A stretch of 26,654 bases of DNA from Fragilaria crotonensis (taxonomy: Eukaryota; Bacillariophyta; Fragilariophyceae; Fragilariales; Fragilariaceae). Within the stretch, counting starts at the first letter, position 1. Each line of letters opens with the position of its first letter. Both the position numbers and the translations under genes were made by a program. Positions 1 to 8,303 of the stretch are shown piece by piece. The stretch spans positions 1 through 26,654 of the forward strand of contig JAKSYS010000767.1 of assembly GCA_022925895.1 (NCBI GenBank), read 5' to 3'. The notes below the pieces were generated by a model. That model saw nothing but the letters and a program-made list of their open reading frames with translations. It was not told the DNA's origin and ran no database searches.

Positions 1-152
1 GATTCTGTCGGATTCTGTCGTTGGAGCCTATCTTCCAGTGGAGTTTAAGTTCCGCTATTTACACAAGTGCGTAGTCAGTCTCTTGTACTTACATATAGCG
101 ATAGACTGACCGATAGTACACGTATCATTCACTGCACTGGTAGAAAGATTCC

Positions 153-312
153 ATTAGAATGCAGTGAAATGACGTCAATAATGACGTCACTGTACTGAGG
201 CCTTCACGTTTTCCTTACGGTCATACTGTACTCCAGTGGCTGAGACGACAGAAGCTTACAGAGAGCATGCTGATTGGTACAGCTTGACCACGTCATTTCA
301 CTGCATTCTAAT
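153..312. mobile_element. Short MITE-like element with 23-bp perfect terminal inverted repeats
   Basis: Bases 153-175 and 290-312 are perfect 23-bp inverted repeats that begin ATTAGAATGCAGTGAAATGA. The 160-bp element has no ORF. It interrupts a repeat that is uninterrupted at 5422-5568. A diverged copy lies inverted at 16606-16758 and shares the ends and internal blocks such as the TGTACTGA..CCTTCAC stretch and GAGAGCATGCT. Two full TGACGTCA palindromes lie at 170-177 and 182-189. A target duplication is not clear; GATTCC on the left and GATCCC on the right are only similar. The superfamily is unknown. Confidence 0.75.
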
Positions 313-371
313 CTGATCCCTAGAGCTGTACTGCATGTAGGTATGTTGAGAGTTGAGACACTTGGCAGAAG

Positions 372-374
372 TCA
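372..374. repeat. Target-site duplication TCA, left
   Basis: TCA directly precedes the left GGGCCTCC terminus and is repeated directly after the right terminus at 5389-5391. Three-base duplications fit PIF/Harbinger integration. Confidence 0.8.
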
Positions 375-461
375 GGGCCTCCCTTATCGGAGCGAAAAGT
401 TGCGATGAAAAACTGACCCCCAACTTTTATTTTAGAAAATGTTTTTTCTCCGGCCTTATCG
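375..461 (+). repeat. Harbinger left terminal inverted repeat
   Basis: This is an imperfect 87-bp repeat that runs from GGGCCTCC to GGCCTTATCG. It pairs with 5315-5388. The outer 57 bases match the right end closely, differing by a few single-base gaps. The inner part is more diverged. It contains the CGAAAAGTTG motif that recurs several times in the right subterminal region and may be a transposase binding site. Confidence 0.88.
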
Positions 462-580
462 TGAAAACAAAAAAAGTTGCGTTTTCCGGGTTTTCTTCGT
501 AGTAGTGTTGCATTTTTTCCATACTCCAGTATTTTTATTGGACACAATTCCACCACACCCCGTGGTTGCTTCTTGTGACC

Positions 581-2173
581 ATGATGCCAACATCGTTGCG
601 GAAGTCAAATAGTAAGAAACTTGAGCCCCTTAAGTTTGTTGGTGGCTCAAAGTTTATGAAAGAACTGCAGAGAACAGTCTTTTTTGCTGCGTATGATTCT
701 GTTGTCTTTCGTTCTGCTTCTAGTGTCACGGACAAAGAACAACGAGAGTTGCTCTGCAAAAGTATCCTCGGTTCGGGTGACCCCGATGAACTAACTTTAC
801 CAGAACAGATGGTTCTTGGTATAAACCAATTCGGACATCTTTATGAAGATGTCCCAGTCACAGTGAATGATGACCGGAATGTGCAGAGTGCCAATAAGAA
901 GAGTACTGAGGCTGCACTGCCGACATCCTTGTTGTCGCAAAACGAATATGACAAAAGACTTAAGGACTGTTTCTTCCCACAGAAGACTTCTGGTGGCATG
1001 CTTTCTATCTATGCAAACAAGCCTGATGGCATTACAAGATCTTTGTTGACATCAAAAAACTTTACAAACCCAGTCGATGTCTCGGTTCTCACTATGATGA
1101 GAGGAGCCAAGGAAGTTCTAAAAAATGGAAGAAAAGCGCTGGCTTGCGCGATGGATTCCGACAGTGATTACAAAGATGGGACACTTCCATCTGGAAAGTC
1201 CATAGACGATTATCATAGGTTCATACGTGAACGTATGTATGTCCGTCTCAGAGGAAGTACCAGTTTTGGAGATGATGACGCTGCTGATGATGACGTCTTT
1301 TCTGATAACGAGACACCAACCAATGCAAGGAGAGAGGACCAGCAGGATTTTGACAACCAGGCAGATGTTGCAGTCTCTGACAAAATGCCCGAGGATTGGT
1401 ATTTTCCTGGAATGCTGGCTTTTTTCCTTTGGGGTTTCATCGTAGAAAATGAGGAGTGTGCCATATACAAATCAAAACAGTTCCAGATTGGTGACTCACG
1501 TCCCGACGAAAAGGGAATGAATAGTCGAAAGCAGGTAAGAAAAGAGTGTGCTCGTGCTGTGAAAAAAGAACGAGACACTGGAGCAGCACTACCCCAGTCC
1601 CCCTTTCGCCGTGGGGCTACTCTTTCGCAGCAGATCGAAATGGCAAAGCTGCATGCAGCCCGCTCGATGGAAGAGCGTCGCACGCTCCATAACGATTACA
1701 CGACCGCAGTTGCCAATATCCAGTCTGAAATTGATACTCGCATGGAGTTCGCTAAGATGTGGGAAGTCAAGGATCGCAATGATTCAATTTTTTTGGAGAT
1801 TCAAGAGTTAATGAACCAAAAGCGAGCATTGACTGCCCAATTTCAAGAGAGAAAAGATTCGTTGTCGGTTAGACATCGCGATGCCAATGACATGATCAAT
1901 GGAGTGCTTGGTGGTGGCATCAACACAACTAACAAACGGCAAAAATCTTCAAGTGACTCCTCGTCAATCTCTACCAGCACGATCGCGCATGGTACTGGGT
2001 TCTTAACCCCTGCAAGTAGTACAGCAGCTCCTAAAGAGTCTGTCAGCCAGGACGGAAACAATGAACACAAAGAAGAATATGCTGACTGCACCTACAACAT
2101 AAGGGAACACTTTCAGCCTCCTCTGCCACTTGTGTTCCCTACTGTCGACGACGACAACGATGCGGACGAGTGA
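581..2173 (+). CDS. Harbinger ORF1, accessory (Myb/NAM-like class) protein
   Basis: This is a single uninterrupted 530-residue ORF inside the transposon. The start is the first ATG in frame, at 581 (MMPTSL); the frame is open a little further upstream but without ATG. Visible features are an acidic stretch around residues 240-260 (GDDDAADDDVFSDNE), a hydrophobic patch at DWYFPGMLAFFLWGF, a basic and charged helical region around residues 310-450 that predicts as coiled coil, a possible nuclear signal at NKRQKS, and a Ser/Thr-rich tail. By position it matches the second protein of PIF/Harbinger elements, which usually binds DNA and helps import the transposase. I do not see a canonical Myb/SANT tryptophan pattern, so the class label is an inference from context. 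It is convergent with the transposase. Confidence 0.75.
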   Translation: MMPTSLRKSNSKKLEPLKFVGGSKFMKELQRTVFFAAYDSVVFRSASSVTDKEQRELLCKSILGSGDPDELTLPEQMVLGINQFGHLYEDVPVTVNDDRNVQSANKKSTEAALPTSLLSQNEYDKRLKDCFFPQKTSGGMLSIYANKPDGITRSLLTSKNFTNPVDVSVLTMMRGAKEVLKNGRKALACAMDSDSDYKDGTLPSGKSIDDYHRFIRERMYVRLRGSTSFGDDDAADDDVFSDNETPTNARREDQQDFDNQADVAVSDKMPEDWYFPGMLAFFLWGFIVENEECAIYKSKQFQIGDSRPDEKGMNSRKQVRKECARAVKKERDTGAALPQSPFRRGATLSQQIEMAKLHAARSMEERRTLHNDYTTAVANIQSEIDTRMEFAKMWEVKDRNDSIFLEIQELMNQKRALTAQFQERKDSLSVRHRDANDMINGVLGGGINTTNKRQKSSSDSSSISTSTIAHGTGFLTPASSTAAPKESVSQDGNNEHKEEYADCTYNIREHFQPPLPLVFPTVDDDNDADE

Positions 2174-2310
2174 CACCAAAACAACATATTTGTTACCATA
2201 GGATTCAAAAGTATGAGAAGTATTTAGTTAAGATAAACAACAATTAATACGGTGGAGAATTTTAACAAAAGTATGCATACAACAATTGCTTCCTTTCCTT
2301 TGCTCCGCTT

Positions 2311-3073
2311 TGTACTTGAACTCGGAGTACAATCGCTTCCTCTTTACGCTCAAAGTACAACGATGTTTGTACTCAAAGTAACTGCTTGAAATATACGGAG
2401 TACTCCTACAGCTGCTTCTCGCTTCGTACATGTACTCGAAGTGTACAACAATCTCTTCGCACTCGAAGTAGCTACTCGAAGTACTTGGAGTACTCAGAGT
2501 ACTGCGACAAGCAAGGGAGTGTACACTCAGCAGTGTACTCGGAACTCCGAGTACAACACTCGCTTCAACTGTGCTTCGATTCTTTTTCATACTCGAAGTA
2601 CTCGGAGAACTCTGAGTACTCAGAGTATCATGATAAGGGAGTGCAAACGTGCACACTCAGTGTACTCGGAACTCAGAGTACTACAACAATGCATTGCCTC
2701 GTTCCGAGTACACCAGAGTGCACACTCAGTGTACTCGGAACTCGGAGTACCGAGTACACCAGAGTGCACACTCAGTGTACTCGGAACTCGGAGTACAACA
2801 TTCGCTTCCAAAGTACTCAGAGTACTCGCACTGCGACAAGGGTGTGCACAATCAGTGTACGTTGAACTCGGAGTACAACAATCGCTTCCGAAGTTTACTG
2901 CAACAAGGGAGTGCATCGTCCTGTGCTTCAATTCTTCACAATACTCAAAATACTCAGAGTACTCGGAGTAGTCAGAGTACCGCGACAAGTAAGTGCACAC
3001 GTGCACACTCAGTGTACTCGGAACTCCGAGTACATCGATCGCTTCCAAAGTACTCAGAGTACAGCGACAAGGG
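2311..3073. repeat. GAGTAC-dyad minisatellite inside the Harbinger element
   Basis: About 760 bases are built from imperfect 45-80 bp units. Units typically contain GTGCACACTCAGTG, then GTACTCGGAACTCNGAGTAC, then CGCTTCCAAAGTACTCAGAG and GCGACAAGGG. The GTACTCGGAACTC block occurs five times (near 2535, 2662, 2732, 2777 and 3014). Most units contain the dyad GTACTC..GAGTAC, so the array can fold extensively. Long ORFs here on both strands (rich in Ser, Thr, Tyr and Glu) are products of the repeat and not genes. It fills the space between the convergent stops of ORF1 and the transposase. Confidence 0.85.
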
Positions 3074-3199
3074 ACGAGTAGTATGGTACACACACAGGAC
3101 AACTTTCCTTCAAGCACACGTACACGTTGTGAGATTGTAATCTTGGAAGTCGTCACCACTTCAAACATTTGCAAACGTCAAACTCACCTAACAGTACTT

Positions 3200-5057
3200 T
3201 TAGATATTCCATTGCATTTGTCGATTCCTCTTCCCTGGCCACCGTATCTCATTCCTTTTGAATGCAATGTCGAAATGTCTAATGAGTTTTGATCGGAAAT
3301 CATGTAAAGTCAGGTCATTGACTTTCCGTATCCTTTGTGCGGAATAACTTATAGATTGTCCCATTCCTTCAGGTGTGGCAAGGGAAATTGGTATTCCTTG
3401 CTCCAAATTCTGTGCCCATGTGATTTCTCTTTGCTGATCGCGCGCGTCGCTACCAAATCCCATTCCAGAAACGTCGTAGCTTCGTAGTGCGGTTCGAGAC
3501 ATCAGCCTCCGAACCGCATCTGGAATATGATGCTCAACATCTTGGATGTCGTGAAAGCCAAGATTCCCTTCCCAATCGCTCTGAACTCCATCCTCCCAAT
3601 CCTTGTCAAGTCCGTCCTCATTCAATAACCAATTGTGAAGTGCGCAGCAGGTGAGGGAATATCTTATCGGCTGACTCCTGTCCCATCAATCGAATTCCAG
3701 TCTTGAGAATTCTGAAGCGTCCCTTGAGAATTCCGAATGTGCACTCGACATCCTTGCGGATGGATTCAAGCCACTGTGAGAAGCGAACAATGAGCCTGCT
3801 GCATGAGGTCTTCAACGGTGGGACGGTTGTTGGCCAATTCAAATATCCGTTATCAACAATCAACCAGGCACCTTCGTACTTTTGCTTGACAACATTACCT
3901 CGAGAATCAATGTCATACAGTTCAAACGTACAATCCTGCAGTGTCCTACCTTCATTGAGTGCAACCGCAAAATTGTCAAAGAGAACAACAGTTTTGTCAT
4001 TCCATCTGGATGGGTGACCGGTGGTAGTTGCCAAAATCTTACGTCGGTTGTTCACAGTGATATTGTAGCTGCGTGCCGTATGCGAACTTTTGAAGCCAAG
4101 ATGACTTTGCCTCAAGCGATATTCAACCTTCTCGAGTAAAATATGGGTGGCATCCATTGACCCTACGCAGCCAGGTAAGCCAGCTTTTGTATACGGTCCA
4201 GTGTGCTCCAGTGCTTCTTCTGCGGTTTTTGGAGCAACGACGTATCTTTTTGTACAGAACAGTACTCCCAAACTCGATAAACTTATGGAAAAAGACACGG
4301 ATGATTTCCTCACTAATGCCTGTGTTCTCGGACAAATCATCAAACGTCCATCCTCGACCAACATATCTTAGGGCACACAACAGAAGGAGTGGAATCGGAG
4401 TCGCGGGCCGACGAAGGGCATCTACCTTACCGTCGCTCCATCGTCCGAACAACGGGCACTCTTGAACCATTTCAACTAATTCTAAAAAGCACTTGTATGG
4501 TAAGCGGAAGCGCCGTCGGAATACCTTATGGAATCTGGGATTCTCCAAATCAGGGGACTCAATGTACATGTTGTACCTGTGATGAATTGACGACAAAACT
4601 GTCGTGAGACGAAAGATAACACATCATTGCCGTTGCACAGAGTTATAGTACTACAATAGGACAAAGGACATTGGATAAAATGCAGCACCAACATCTGTTC
4701 TTAACAAATTGACATCGTGGGCAACAAACGGTGTCGTGTTCCGGTAGCCGTGTCCGTGTACATGACCACTTGCTTTTGTTTACGGCTTTTCTTGTTCACA
4801 TGACGCTGTTGAACGTCTTGTTGATACAAGTCGGCATCCTGTTCGTCATCCTCTACTTGCAAAAGAGACTTACCAAAAAGAAGGTCTGCAATTTGTGTAC
4901 AGTCCTCTTCATATGAGCGCTTGTTGTACTGCAGGTAGCGTTGTGTATCCAATTTTCCGTCGATGAAACATTCCAAGAATGTCTTTGGATGACGATCAAT
5001 ACCAGTTTCTTGAACAACAGTGTCAGCAAGAATCGGAACGCTCAACAGCTGCCCCAT
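3200..5057 (-). pseudogene. PIF/Harbinger DDE transposase, frameshifted
   Basis: This is a HARBI1/DDE_Tnp_4-type transposase on the minus strand. Exon 1 is 5057-4706 (start MGQLLS), and a 107-bp intron at 4705-4599 (GTTAAG..CGACAG) joins in phase to exon 2. Family motifs are PRFHKVFRRRFRLPY, PGCVGSMDATHI (first catalytic Asp near 4153), WLIVDNGYLNWP (second Asp near 3853), VECTFGILKGRFRIL (Glu near 3745) and CCALHNWLL. The catalytic triad is therefore present. The frame breaks twice: an extra base in the T5 run at 4247-4251 (AAAAA on the coding strand) and another in the GGG at 3655-3657. With both discounted the length is about 582 residues. The frame stays open upstream to 5207 but without an ATG. 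The breaks are either inactivating mutations or homopolymer sequencing errors. Confidence 0.85.
4599..4705 (-). other. Intron in the Harbinger transposase gene
   Basis: The donor is GTTAAG and the acceptor CGACAG. Splicing leaves phase 1 and joins LLPTMSI to SSIHHRYNMYI through one split codon, with no stop. The joined sequence fits the conserved pattern before PRFHKVFRRRFRLPY. Without splicing, exon 1 stops at once. Confidence 0.65.
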
Positions 5058-5204
5058 GACGAGCAGGACTCCAGAAAAGCAAAGGAGGAGTGTTGTATGT
5101 GTGCTCGCAGGATCTCTTTGTCCTTTGTTCGACAACAGTGGATGTTGGTCTGCTTCCGAAGATACCACGGATGGGCAAGATGATTCCTTCGACTCCAAGC
5201 ATCT

Positions 5205-5277
5205 CAACTTTTCATCGAAAAGTTGCTGTTAAAAGTTGGGCCCCAACTTTTCACAGCAACTTTTCGATGAAAAGTTG
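5205..5277. repeat. 73-bp near-perfect palindrome next to the Harbinger right end
   Basis: Arms of 36 bases (5205-5240 and 5242-5277) are reverse complements with one mismatch and a one-base centre at 5241. Each arm contains CGAAAAGTTG or its complement and the centre reads GGGCCCC. The same AAAAGTTG motif recurs in both terminal repeats. It lies just upstream of the transposase coding region, so it could be both a transposase binding array and part of the promoter. This role is inferred. Confidence 0.85.
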
Positions 5278-5314
5278 CGATTGGTCCAACTCGGTTTTTC
5301 GAGCAACTTTTAAT

Positions 5315-5388
5315 CGATAAGGCCGGGAGACGCCAAAAAAAGTTGGGGTCAGTTTTCATGCCAACTTTTCGCTCCGATAAGGAGGCCC
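5315..5388 (-). repeat. Harbinger right terminal inverted repeat
   Basis: This is the 74-bp counterpart of 375-461. It ends GGAGGCCC and is followed by the TCA duplication at 5389-5391. The differences from the left end are small gaps in homopolymer runs and a diverged inner third. Confidence 0.88.
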
Positions 5389-5391
5389 TCA
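5389..5391. repeat. Target-site duplication TCA, right
   Basis: This TCA follows the right terminus and matches 372-374. Removing the element and one TCA would rejoin the left direct repeat to a spacer of about 30 bp and the right direct repeat. Confidence 0.8.
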
Positions 5392-5421
5392 GGGTACTAC
5401 TACCGGTAGTTACTTCTTGCT

Positions 5422-5568
5422 AGTCAATCTCTTGTACATTCATATACTAGAGTAGTAGTAGCAATAGACCGACCGATAGGACACATATCATTCCCTTCAC
5501 CGGTAGAAAGCATCCTAGATCTGTAGTGCAAGTCGGTATTAAGACACACTAGTAGGCAGCAGTAGTCA
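5422..5568. repeat. Diverged direct repeat, right copy
   Basis: This is the uninterrupted counterpart of 74-147 plus 313-374, in the same orientation. It carries a small extra AGTAGTAGTA-type stretch in the middle. Both copies end in GTCA, which is the Harbinger target in the left copy. Without the transposon the two copies would lie nearly in tandem. Confidence 0.6.
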
Positions 5569-5700
5569 GTGTTGTCCTAGTAGACACTTGCTTACCTATT
5601 GGGGGCGTCTCCCGTAACCGGTCACGTCCTGGTTTCTAACCTGAACCCTATTTCGACCCACGCGTCGACAGGTTCTGTTAACCCGAACTCTAACACCTGC

Positions 5701-5767
5701 CGACATGTCCACATCTGTGGCTGACATCCGTGAATCAAGGGGAGAACAGCTGCTGGTCTGGGGAGAG
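5701..5767 (+). repeat. Dispersed direct repeat, copy 1
   Basis: This 67-bp stretch starts CGACATGTCC and contains ATCTGTGGCTGAC and GAACAGCTG. It matches 7834-7897 in the same orientation with scattered substitutions and a 3-base gap. The origin is unknown. It lies outside the intact Harbinger element and just beside a transposase relic. Confidence 0.7.
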
Positions 5768-5829
5768 TGGACAAGATTATCTCCGACGGGAAGAAGTTAC
5801 CTTGCTGGGCTCCGCGCTCAACTCGAACA

Positions 5830-6400
5830 ATCAACATGGGCGTCTCACCAAAGCATGTCCGCAGTTGACCTTTAAGAATAATCAATGTGCCTTTGACATC
5901 TTTATGGAGGCTCTCAAGCCATGCAGAGAATTGGAATTCCATCCTGGTGATTGTCCACATAATTGCCGGGGGAATTGTTGTTGTATGTCAGTGGTACCAG
6001 TCATTCATTGTCAACAAGTAACCAGGAACCGTGTTTATGATCTTTAAAAATTTCACCATTAGCATCACAAGCATAAAGCTCAAAGAAGCTCAAGAAATGC
6101 ATTATCATCCATAATTCTCCTCCCGAATGTAACTTTGCCATGAATGGATCAAGCGAGCACAATGTCTTGTCATTCCATCATGCCAGATGGCCGCGGGTTG
6201 CTGGCAAGATACACCAATGGTTATTAACAGTGATGCATTGAAGGTGGATGCTGTGCGTGTCATTTTGAAGCCAGCAAGTCAGGAGTGTTGGTCTCTAAAT
6301 TGGTCACATTCAAGAAAAATAACAAGTAATGAGCTTCATCTGGACATCCACCAAGAATGGTACCAGGAAAACCTGCACACCAGTGATACTCACCCATTTG
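5830..6400 (-). pseudogene. Decayed second PIF/Harbinger transposase
   Basis: Conceptual translation of the minus strand gives, in order and with stops and frame changes, AGFPG, ITVNNHWCILPATRGH, WNDKTLCSLDPF, FELYACDANGE, GSWLLVDN, WLESLHKDVKGT and ILKGQLRT. These align in the same order with the intact element's AGLPG, ITVNNRRKILATTTGH, WNDKTVVLFDNF, FELYDIDSRGN, GAWLIVDN, WLESIRKDVECT and ILKGRFRI. The catalytic Asp in VDN survives and the Glu of VECTFG is replaced. It is a different, older Harbinger copy with no clear ends. Confidence 0.75.
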
Positions 6401-7166
6401 GTTTTGGTCTTCTTTGCTGGCTGCATAATGAAGTGATAATATACTATCATGATCGCATAAGGCCTTTGCACTATTCTCAAGAAAGGTGCATTTATATTTT
6501 GGATAACATCTTCCAATACATCTGTTTGTGGCTCATGTAAGTCATCCGCAGTTCTCTATGCACACCCTACTCCTAGTACATACAGTGCAGTACCACCATA
6601 GAAGGATGGACATAGATGCTGCCTTGATGCCGCATCTGTCGTTTGCACCATTGTGGCACCTCTTGGTAGCCTTGAAACCGACAACAAACTCTCGCAAGAA
6701 ATGTGTGATATCAACGCGAGGAGGATCATGTTGCTTGATCATGAACCACGTGGACTCACTGTTTGCATGCATACAACAGTATGTTTGATTTGCAATGCCA
6801 ATCAACCTGCTGATGCCTTCTTGTCCTGTGCTGTAGTTCCTGCTCTTTCTTCTCTTCATTTTGGACAGCAATGATTTGATGACATCCTCATCATCATTCA
6901 TTAGTAACAGAATACTTTGCAGCAACTGGACACATTCTGACTTCTCATGAATTCTCCTCGCTCCTGTTTCCTGTTGCCTTTACTAGCTACTTAACATGAA
7001 GGATGCTGATTTGGATACTAAGATTCAAAGGAGGGGAAGCCATCTTTTGCAACTGCTTGTGACGTGAATTGCATGCTGGTGAACCGAGGAAGAGGAGGTA
7101 ATCTGGAGGATATTGAACTGGTGTATTCAGAGAACAAATTAGTATGCAATTTGCATAGTACAAGTC
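6401..7166. other. Non-coding stretch, probably transposon debris
   Basis: No convincing gene, RNA or repeat was seen. A 127-codon open frame on minus (6542-6925) has no recognisable motif. It could be an eroded N-terminal part of the adjacent transposase relic, but no alignable segment supports this. Confidence 0.4.
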
Positions 7167-7366
7167 AACAACATGCCAAAAGGAGACACTGCAATTCTAT
7201 GTAGTACTGGAGAACTCAACATGCCAAAACGGAGGAGCTGGAATATTGCGTTTGCAAGTGAACACGCCAAAAGGAGGAGGAGGAATGTTGCTTTCAAATC
7301 AACACACCAAAAAGGAGGAGGAGCTAGAATTTTGCATTTGCTTCAACTCACCAAAAAGGACAAGGG
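7167..7366 (+). repeat. Imperfect tandem repeat of about 45 bp, 4-5 units
   Basis: Units begin with forms of CAACATGCCAAAAGGAGGA and continue through a GCTGGAATATTGCRTTTGC-like segment. Starts are near 7167, 7217, 7260, 7300 and 7347, with the last unit truncated. The open frame across it is a by-product of the repeat (lysine- and arginine-rich) and is not called as a gene. Confidence 0.6.
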
Positions 7367-8303
7367 TTAGCATGTTTGTTCTTGTATATGTTATTCCTGT
7401 AAGGGATGTAAACAAGACTTGTGACATAAACTTGACTGCATGTTCATGTAATCAATTTTTGTTCTTCCTCTTGTTCGCTCTGTTAAACACCGTAATTAGG
7501 ATTGGTCTAGTAGTAATGGTAGATTGATAGCTTTCGGCAAGCGGAATTCAACGACCGGAGTTTCAGAGAAATGCAAGAATTTTCTCTGCAGAAGGATCAA
7601 GATAAAACTTTCATCTTCGGAATAGAGAAAATAGAGTGGCTCACCGTTGGGTGTGGGATGCAAATAAAGTACTTCAGTACTGTAGAACTGTTACTAATAT
7701 GGCAATCTGAGCATGTTGGTCTCCGGGTTCTGAGCACACTGCGACAGCTGGCCACAAGCACTAAACGTATGTAGAGTGTCGTATGTCACCTGGATCATAA
7801 CGATATATGAATTTGCGTACCGTACTTGCTTGTCGACATGTCCAAATCTGTGGCTGACGTCGGTGAGTCGAGGGGTGAACAGCTGGTCTGTGGAGAGACA
7901 GCGAGACAGCACAAACCAAGATTCGCCCTGCGCAACGAATGCTTGGATCTTTTCGTATCGGACGGACGGTGACGGATTTGATAAACCACAAACCCTGCGA
8001 CAGAGTTGGGGAAATGCATACAAATGCTACGTGTACAAAACGTTGTATGCTACTACAAAGGCTGTGAAGTGTACAGTACTTGAGTACTACAAAAATGCTC
8101 CGTATATGTTACTGGTAGTGCAATACTTGGTACTCGAGTACCCTTGGTAGAGACTCCGCGTCGTCCTCAGCAGCAAAAAGGTGAGAAATTTGCGAAGAGA
8201 CCGTAATCGTGCCCTTCGTTTTGCTGCCGTTGGAAGGAACGCGGTCGAGACGACCCTGATTCACATTATTTTGGGTTGCTTACTTTCGAAGTTCTAGAGC
8301 ACG
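7367..8303. other. Gene-free stretch upstream of the LETM1 gene
   Basis: The stretch holds the second copy of the 5701-5767 repeat (7834-7897) and a perfect palindrome GTACTCGAGTAC at 8130-8141, of the same dyad type as the Harbinger minisatellite. Small open frames overlap on both strands without motifs. The last 150 bases are the probable promoter and 5' UTR of the gene at 8304; no TATA box was recognised. Confidence 0.5.
7834..7897 (+). repeat. Dispersed direct repeat, copy 2
   Basis: This 64-bp stretch matches 5701-5767 in the same orientation. The shared core includes CGACATGTCC, ATCTGTGGCTGAC and GAACAGCTG. It is too diverged to tell whether it is a MITE fragment or a remnant of the relic Harbinger element. 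Confidence 0.7.

Larger units (their letters stand above)
1..374. repeat. Diverged direct repeat, left copy, interrupted by a MITE
   Basis: The window opens with two tandem copies of GATTCTGTCG. Bases 74-147 and 313-374 together match 5422-5568 in the same orientation. Shared blocks include CTCTTGTAC, GACCGATAG, ACACRTATCATTC and GGTAGAAAG before the break, and a diverged AGAKCTGTA to GTCA stretch after it. A 160-bp MITE (153-312) splits this left copy. The Harbinger element begins directly after the copy's terminal GTCA. No coding ORF is credible here. Confidence 0.6.
375..5388. mobile_element. PIF/Harbinger DNA transposon, full-length with TIRs and TSD
   Basis: The element is 5,014 bp. Its ends are GGGCCTCCCTTATCGGAGCG on the left and the inverted form on the right, which lacks one C. 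It is flanked by TCA at 372-374 and 5389-5391. A 3-bp target duplication is the hallmark of PIF/Harbinger elements, though most copies use TWA. It holds the two expected genes in convergent orientation: an accessory ORF1 on plus and a DDE transposase on minus. An unusual minisatellite lies between the genes. The transposase has two single-base frameshifts, so this copy may be non-autonomous if those are real. Structural completeness suggests a fairly recent insertion. Confidence 0.9.

Noticed and set aside
2311..3073. Possible CRISPR array
   Set aside because: Units are imperfect, vary in length, have no unique spacers of constant size, and the context is a eukaryotic transposon.
2228..3174. 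Several long overlapping ORFs on both strands (about 140-185 codons)
   Set aside because: They lie in the minisatellite and stay open because the repeat units lack stops. Their translations are repetitive (YSEYSEY, STQST) with no domain.
5604..5614. GGCGTCTCCCG matches the inner right Harbinger repeat in inverted orientation
   Set aside because: The match is 11 bases only, with no extension and no second end, so chance is likely.
6542..6925. Open frame of 127 codons on minus as a gene or transposase N terminus
   Set aside because: No motif and no alignable segment with the intact transposase N terminus; a transposon-debris origin is possible but unsupported.
7571..8150. Cluster of open frames of 67-124 codons on both strands
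   Set aside because: They overlap each other, lack motifs and include a dispersed repeat.
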